DNA from: Oceanimonas sp. GK1
Lineage (GTDB): Bacteria; Pseudomonadota; Gammaproteobacteria; Enterobacterales; Aeromonadaceae
Length of the DNA: 64,000 nt
Assembly: GCF_000243075.1 (NCBI RefSeq)
Contig: NC_016745.1
Coordinates: forward strand, 1,505,001 to 1,569,000
Direction: 5' to 3'
Below are positions 60,820 to 64,000 of this stretch, piece after piece (the stretch's first letter is position 1; each line of letters opens with the position of its first letter). A program made the position numbers and the translations under genes. The notes below the pieces were generated by a model that saw nothing but the letters and a program-made list of their open reading frames with translations, was not told the DNA's origin and ran no database searches.

Positions 60820-60862
60820 AGACGGAAGAGGTTAGACGTTGAACGTAAAACGTCTTCCGTCT
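60820..60862. repeat. Degenerate 7-bp repeat and inverted repeat between udp and recN
   Basis: Units like GACGGAA, GAGGTTA, GACGTTG, AACGTAA, AACGTCT run in 7-base steps. The ends form a 10-bp inverted repeat (AGACGGAAGA / TCTTCCGTCT). It resembles the array at 62613-62660 on the other side of recN. Confidence 0.6.
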
Positions 60863-60868
60863 TTCATC

Positions 60869-62539
60869 TCAGCCTTCACATACCAGCAGTTCCCGGGCGT
60901 TGGCCAGGGTGTTGTCGGTAATGCGGTTGCCTCCCAGCAAACGGGCCAGCTCATGCAGGCGGTGCTGCTCATCCAGCTCCTGCATACGGGTTTCGGTATT
61001 GTCGGTATCGCTGCTCTTGCTGACAAAAAAGTGCTGGTGGCCGTTGCCCGCTACCTGGGGCAGGTGAGTGATCACCAGCACCTGGGTGGACTCGCCGAGG
61101 CGGCGCAGCAGTTTGCCCACCACGGCAGCGGTGGGGCCACTGACACCCACGTCCACCTCGTCGAAAATCAGGGTCGGGGTTTCCACTTTCTGGGCGGTGA
61201 TCACCTGGATCGCCAGGCTGATGCGCGACAGCTCGCCCCCCGAGGCGACCCGGGCCAGGGGGCTCAGGGGCTGGCCCGGGTTGGTGCTGACCAGAAACTC
61301 CACCCGGTCAATCCCCAGGGGTGAAAAACCGGCACTGGTATCGGCATTCACCTGTATTTCAAACCGGCCCTTTTCCATGCTGAGCTGATGCAGGCTCTGG
61401 GTGATCTGTTTGTTCAGGGCTTGGGCGTAACGCTGGCGACTCTGGCTAAGCCGCTCGGCGGCCTGCACAAAGTCTTCCCGGGCCTGCTCCACTTCTTCAT
61501 CCAGTCCTTCCAGCCTGTGACTGCTCTGCGCCATGTCGGCCAGCCGGGCCTTGAGCTGCTGATGAAAGCCGAACAGGTCGGCGGCGGGCACATGGTGTTT
61601 GCGGGAAAGATCCATCACTCTGGTCATGCGGCTTTCCACCTCGTGCAGGCGCTCCGGATCCAGTTCCAGCCGGTCCAGATAGCGGCCCAGCTCGCTGTGC
61701 CCCTCCTCCAGCTGGATCAGGCTGCTTTCCACCATTTCCAATGCCGGGTTCAGCTGCGAGTCCATGGTGACCAGCTCGCTCAGGGTCTTCAGCCCCTGGC
61801 GCAGCAGTTGCAAAGCATTGGTTTCGTCGTTATCACCCAGTATGTTGAGCGCCAACTGGCAGTCGTGCACCAGCTCGGCACCGTTCGAGAGCCGTTTGTG
61901 CTCGGCTTCCAGCTCGGGGAATTCGTCCTGGCTCAGATTGAGCTCGTCAAGCTCGGCCACCTGGTATTCCAGCAGCTGGCGTTCGGCCTGCCATTTTTCC
62001 TGCTCGGCCTGCAGTTGCTTGCGTTCGTTGCTCAGCTGGCGCCAGTGCTGATAATGCTGGCTGGTTTGGCCCAGCAACTGGTGGTGGCCGGCATAGGCAT
62101 CGAGCAGGGCGCGCTGGTGATCGGGTTTTTGCAGCTCCTGGTGGGCATGCTGGCCATGAATGTTGACCAGCAGCGCCCCCAGGGCCTTGAGTTGCGACAG
62201 GGGAACCGGGGTGCCGTTAATGTAGCCCCGTGAGCGGCCTTCCCGGCTCAGGGTACGGCGCAGTATGCATTCATCCTGCTCGTCCAGCTCCTGCTCGCAC
62301 AGCCAGGCCTTGACCCTGGGCAGTTTGTCGATGCGAAAGCGGGCGCTGATGTCGGCCTTGTCGGCACCGGGGCGCACCGAGTCGGCATCGGCTCGTTCGC
62401 CCAGGGCCAGTGCCAGGGCATCAATGGCGATGGATTTGCCGGCGCCGGTTTCGCCGGTAATGCTGGTCATGCCCCGGCGCAGGTCCAGCTCAAGAAAGGA
62501 AACGATGGCAAAATTGCTGATGGTGAGCTGAAGCAACAT
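60869..62539 (-). CDS. recN: DNA repair protein RecN
   Basis: The 556-aa SMC-like ATPase acts in double-strand break repair. Walker A GETGAGKS is at residues 29-36, a long coiled coil with a hinge region occupies the middle, and the C-terminal half has the signature SGGELSRISLAIQVI and LIFDEVDVGVSGPTAAVVG. The Met at 62539 (MLLQLTISNF) gives the E. coli size (553 aa). Its promoter is overlapped by two LexA boxes, so it is SOS-controlled. Confidence 0.97.
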   Translation of the reverse strand: MLLQLTISNFAIVSFLELDLRRGMTSITGETGAGKSIAIDALALALGERADADSVRPGADKADISARFRIDKLPRVKAWLCEQELDEQDECILRRTLSREGRSRGYINGTPVPLSQLKALGALLVNIHGQHAHQELQKPDHQRALLDAYAGHHQLLGQTSQHYQHWRQLSNERKQLQAEQEKWQAERQLLEYQVAELDELNLSQDEFPELEAEHKRLSNGAELVHDCQLALNILGDNDETNALQLLRQGLKTLSELVTMDSQLNPALEMVESSLIQLEEGHSELGRYLDRLELDPERLHEVESRMTRVMDLSRKHHVPAADLFGFHQQLKARLADMAQSSHRLEGLDEEVEQAREDFVQAAERLSQSRQRYAQALNKQITQSLHQLSMEKGRFEIQVNADTSAGFSPLGIDRVEFLVSTNPGQPLSPLARVASGGELSRISLAIQVITAQKVETPTLIFDEVDVGVSGPTAAVVGKLLRRLGESTQVLVITHLPQVAGNGHQHFFVSKSSDTDNTETRMQELDEQHRLHELARLLGGNRITDNTLANARELLVCEG

Positions 62540-62566
62540 GGTGATTCCCCGCAACAAAAAACAATG

Positions 62567-62582
62567 CTGTATGGGAATACAG
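62567..62582. promoter_or_regulatory. LexA (SOS) box 1 of recN
   Basis: CTG-N10-CAG (CTGTATGGGAATACAG) lies 28 bp upstream of the recN start and overlaps the -10 box. Confidence 0.88.
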
Positions 62583-62607
62583 TATACTGTTGTTTTATAC
62601 AGTGCAA
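62579..62607 (-). promoter_or_regulatory. recN promoter
   Basis: On the minus strand TTGCAC, 17 bases, TACTGT. Both LexA boxes overlap it, which explains SOS repression. Confidence 0.7.
62587..62602. promoter_or_regulatory. LexA (SOS) box 2 of recN
   Basis: A second CTG-N10-CAG (CTGTTGTTTTATACAG) four bases from box 1, within the promoter spacer. Confidence 0.88.
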
Positions 62608-62612
62608 GATGG

Positions 62613-62691
62613 GCGTGAGAGGAAAGACGTAAGACGTAAGAGGTGAGGTGTAAGGAGTGAGGGGGCCTCACATTCAGCACCTCACTCCTCA
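62613..62691. repeat. Degenerate 7-bp repeat array and inverted repeat between recN and nadK
   Basis: GCGTGAG, then after 6 bases GACGTAA twice, GAGGTGA, GGTGTAA, GGAGTGA (to 62660). GGAGTGAGG (62654-62662) pairs with CCTCACTCC (62680-62688), so it can also form a hairpin at the nadK 3' end. Confidence 0.6.
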
Positions 62692-62696
62692 CGGGG

Positions 62697-63581
62697 TTAA
62701 AACAGTTTGCTGCCCCAGCCGAGCTTGCTGCGCAACACTTCAAAGTAGCTATGGCCGCGGGGGTGGAGCAGTTTCAGCCGGTGCGGGCTCTTGTTGATGT
62801 GGATCTCGTCGCCCGGCTGTACCGCCAGCGACACATGGCCATCACAGCTGACCAGCATGTGCTCGCTCTTGTTGGCAGGGGACAGCACCATTTTTACCTG
62901 GGCGTCGGCGTCGATCACGATGGGCCGGCAGCTCAGGGTATGGGGGAACATGGGCACCAGGGTAATGGCATTGAGATTGGGGGTGAGGATGGGGCCGCCG
63001 GCAGAGAGAGAATAGGCGGTGGAGCCGGTGGGGGTGGCCACTATCATGCCGTCGGCACGCTGGCTGTACATGAAGTGGCCGTTGATGTAGACCTCGAATT
63101 CGATCATGTGGGCGATTTTGCCCGGATGCAGCACCGCCTCGTTCATGGCAGTGTTGCTGGCCTTGAGCTGGCCGTGGCGGTGTACCTGGGCTTCCAGTAA
63201 AAAACGGTGCTCGGTCTGGTAGTCGCCGCTCAGCAGCCGTTCTAGCGGTTGCTCAAAGCTGTCGGGGGAGAGATCGGTCAGAAAACCCAGGTTGCCCCGG
63301 TTTACGCCCACCACCGCCACATCAAAGCGGGACAGTACGCGGGCCGAGCCCAGCATGTTGCCGTCGCCACCCACCACAATGGCCAGATCGGCGCGCTCGC
63401 CCAGCTCCACCATTTCCAGCAGCTCGGCCTGTGCCAGCCCCAGCTGTTCGCCCACCCGGTGTTCGATCACCACGTTCAGACCCAGTCCGGAGAGGTAACG
63501 GTACAGCGCCACCAGGGTCTGGTTGGCCCCCTGGTGATCCGGTTTGCCGATAAGGGCGATGGTCTTGAAGTCGGTTTCCAT
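62697..63581 (-). CDS. nadK: NAD kinase
   Basis: The 294-aa kinase makes NADP from NAD and ATP. It has the GGDG motif (residues 71-74 in [13 protein letters not shown]), [23 protein letters not shown] and the [14 protein letters not shown] glycine-rich region. The Met at 63581 matches the E. coli length (292 aa); the in-frame upstream extension to 63665 is not conserved. It is divergent from grpE, the common arrangement, and its 3' end abuts the repeat array. Confidence 0.97.
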   Translation of the reverse strand: METDFKTIALIGKPDHQGANQTLVALYRYLSGLGLNVVIEHRVGEQLGLAQAELLEMVELGERADLAIVVGGDGNMLGSARVLSRFDVAVVGVNRGNLGFLTDLSPDSFEQPLERLLSGDYQTEHRFLLEAQVHRHGQLKASNTAMNEAVLHPGKIAHMIEFEVYINGHFMYSQRADGMIVATPTGSTAYSLSAGGPILTPNLNAITLVPMFPHTLSCRPIVIDADAQVKMVLSPANKSEHMLVSCDGHVSLAVQPGDEIHINKSPHRLKLLHPRGHSYFEVLRSKLGWGSKLF

Positions 63582-63703
63582 AAATAGCTGTCCGGGGGCT
63601 GGCAAGGCGGCCTGCATTGCGTGGTGTGAGTCAGTAATCGCCATTCTAATCAGAGTGTTGCCCAAGCGCTACCGGAGTGAATGCAAGTCTGTGAGCTTGT
63701 GCT

Positions 63704-63731
63704 CTTGAAAAGAGGGTGACTGCCCCCATAT
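63704..63731 (+). promoter_or_regulatory. Heat-shock (sigma-32) promoter of grpE
   Basis: CTTGAAA, 13 bases, CCCCATAT matches the sigma-32 consensus (CTTGAAA / CCCCATnT) and lies 36 bp upstream of the grpE start. Confidence 0.85.
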
Positions 63732-63766
63732 AGGCTCCAAGTTGATTGATACACACGGGAGACACC

Positions 63767-64000
63767 ATGAGCAGCAAGCACAATCAGGTTGAGACGGAGC
63801 AGTCCGAAGCGCTTGAGCAGGAGCAAGGGGCCGTCACTGACGCGGGCCAGTCCGAGCAGCAGGAAACCGTGCAGCCCGATGCGGCTTATGTCGCCGAGCT
63901 GGAGCAAAAGCTGGCCGCTGCCGAAAACAGCGCCAAAATGGAAAAAGACAGTGCCCTGCGGGCCGTGGCCGAGATGGAAAACATTCGTCGTCGCGCCGCC
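63767..64000 (+). CDS. grpE: Nucleotide exchange factor GrpE, N-terminal part
   Basis: The frame is open to the window end and covers the first 78 residues. It has the acidic, glutamine-rich disordered start (VETEQSEALEQEQ) followed by the coiled-coil start AAYVAELEQKLAAAENSAK and AVAEMENIRRRAA, the hallmark of GrpE. GrpE drives ADP release from DnaK. ACGGGAGA lies seven bases before the ATG. The sigma-32-type promoter upstream supports the call. Confidence 0.93.
   Translation, partial: MSSKHNQVETEQSEALEQEQGAVTDAGQSEQQETVQPDAAYVAELEQKLAAAENSAKMEKDSALRAVAEMENIRRRAA

Overview
The window is a 64 kb piece of a GC-rich gammaproteobacterial chromosome. Gene content and local order (ygdD-rlmM, xni-ppnN, queF/syd, yqcC-truC, cspD/clpS-clpA, trxB/lrp-ftsK-lolA-rarA-serS, cvpA-purF, smpB/ratA-rnfH/bamE, recN-nadK/grpE) match enteric and marine gammaproteobacteria. 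The Pseudomonas-type long DapD, the NAD-type isocitrate dehydrogenase and a set of DUFs typical of Shewanella, Vibrio and Aeromonas suggest an Aeromonadales-like marine relative such as Oceanimonas or Zobellella. That assignment is inference; no 16S gene is present.

Layout. 1-9.4 kb: ygdD end, rlmM, a dehydrogenase, xni-ppnN, two GGDEF-type proteins (one with an apparently dead active site) and queF. 9.5-15.3 kb: syd, a block of small DUF genes (DUF2310, an unknown 93-aa protein, DUF2789, DUF3301, DUF3549), then yqcC-truC-glsB-yqcA. 15.4-24.7 kb: a CvfB-like S1 protein, an SLC13 permease with an odd charged linker, dbpA, dapD, glnD and a VTT membrane protein. 24.8-30 kb: cspD, clpS-clpA, infA, bpt, aat and a CopG repressor, which together make an almost complete N-degron pathway. 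30-43 kb: dauA, trxB, lrp, ftsK, lolA, rarA, serS, cvpA, purF and a Yip1 protein. 43.4-50.2 kb: a PAS-GGDEF-EAL protein convergent with a Cache-GGDEF protein, and a LysR regulator divergent from doxX and a DODA dioxygenase.

50.2-57.6 kb is the accessory region. It holds a YafO-family toxin with an unrecognised 187-aa partner, and a complete type I restriction-modification system (hsdR-hsdM-hsdS, sizes like the EcoAI/type IB family). Imperfect 24-bp direct repeats (22/24 identical) lie just outside the block. It ends about 110 bp from the 3' end of ssrA, a common integration site. Seventeen degenerate 9-bp units lie just upstream of hsdR. This looks like a small defence/stability island.

57.7-64 kb: ssrA (tag ANDENYALAA) with smpB, ratA-rnfH, bamE, udp, recN behind two LexA boxes, nadK, and the start of grpE behind a sigma-32-type promoter. 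recN is flanked by degenerate 7-bp repeats. No tRNA, rRNA, insertion sequence, integrase or CRISPR array was seen.
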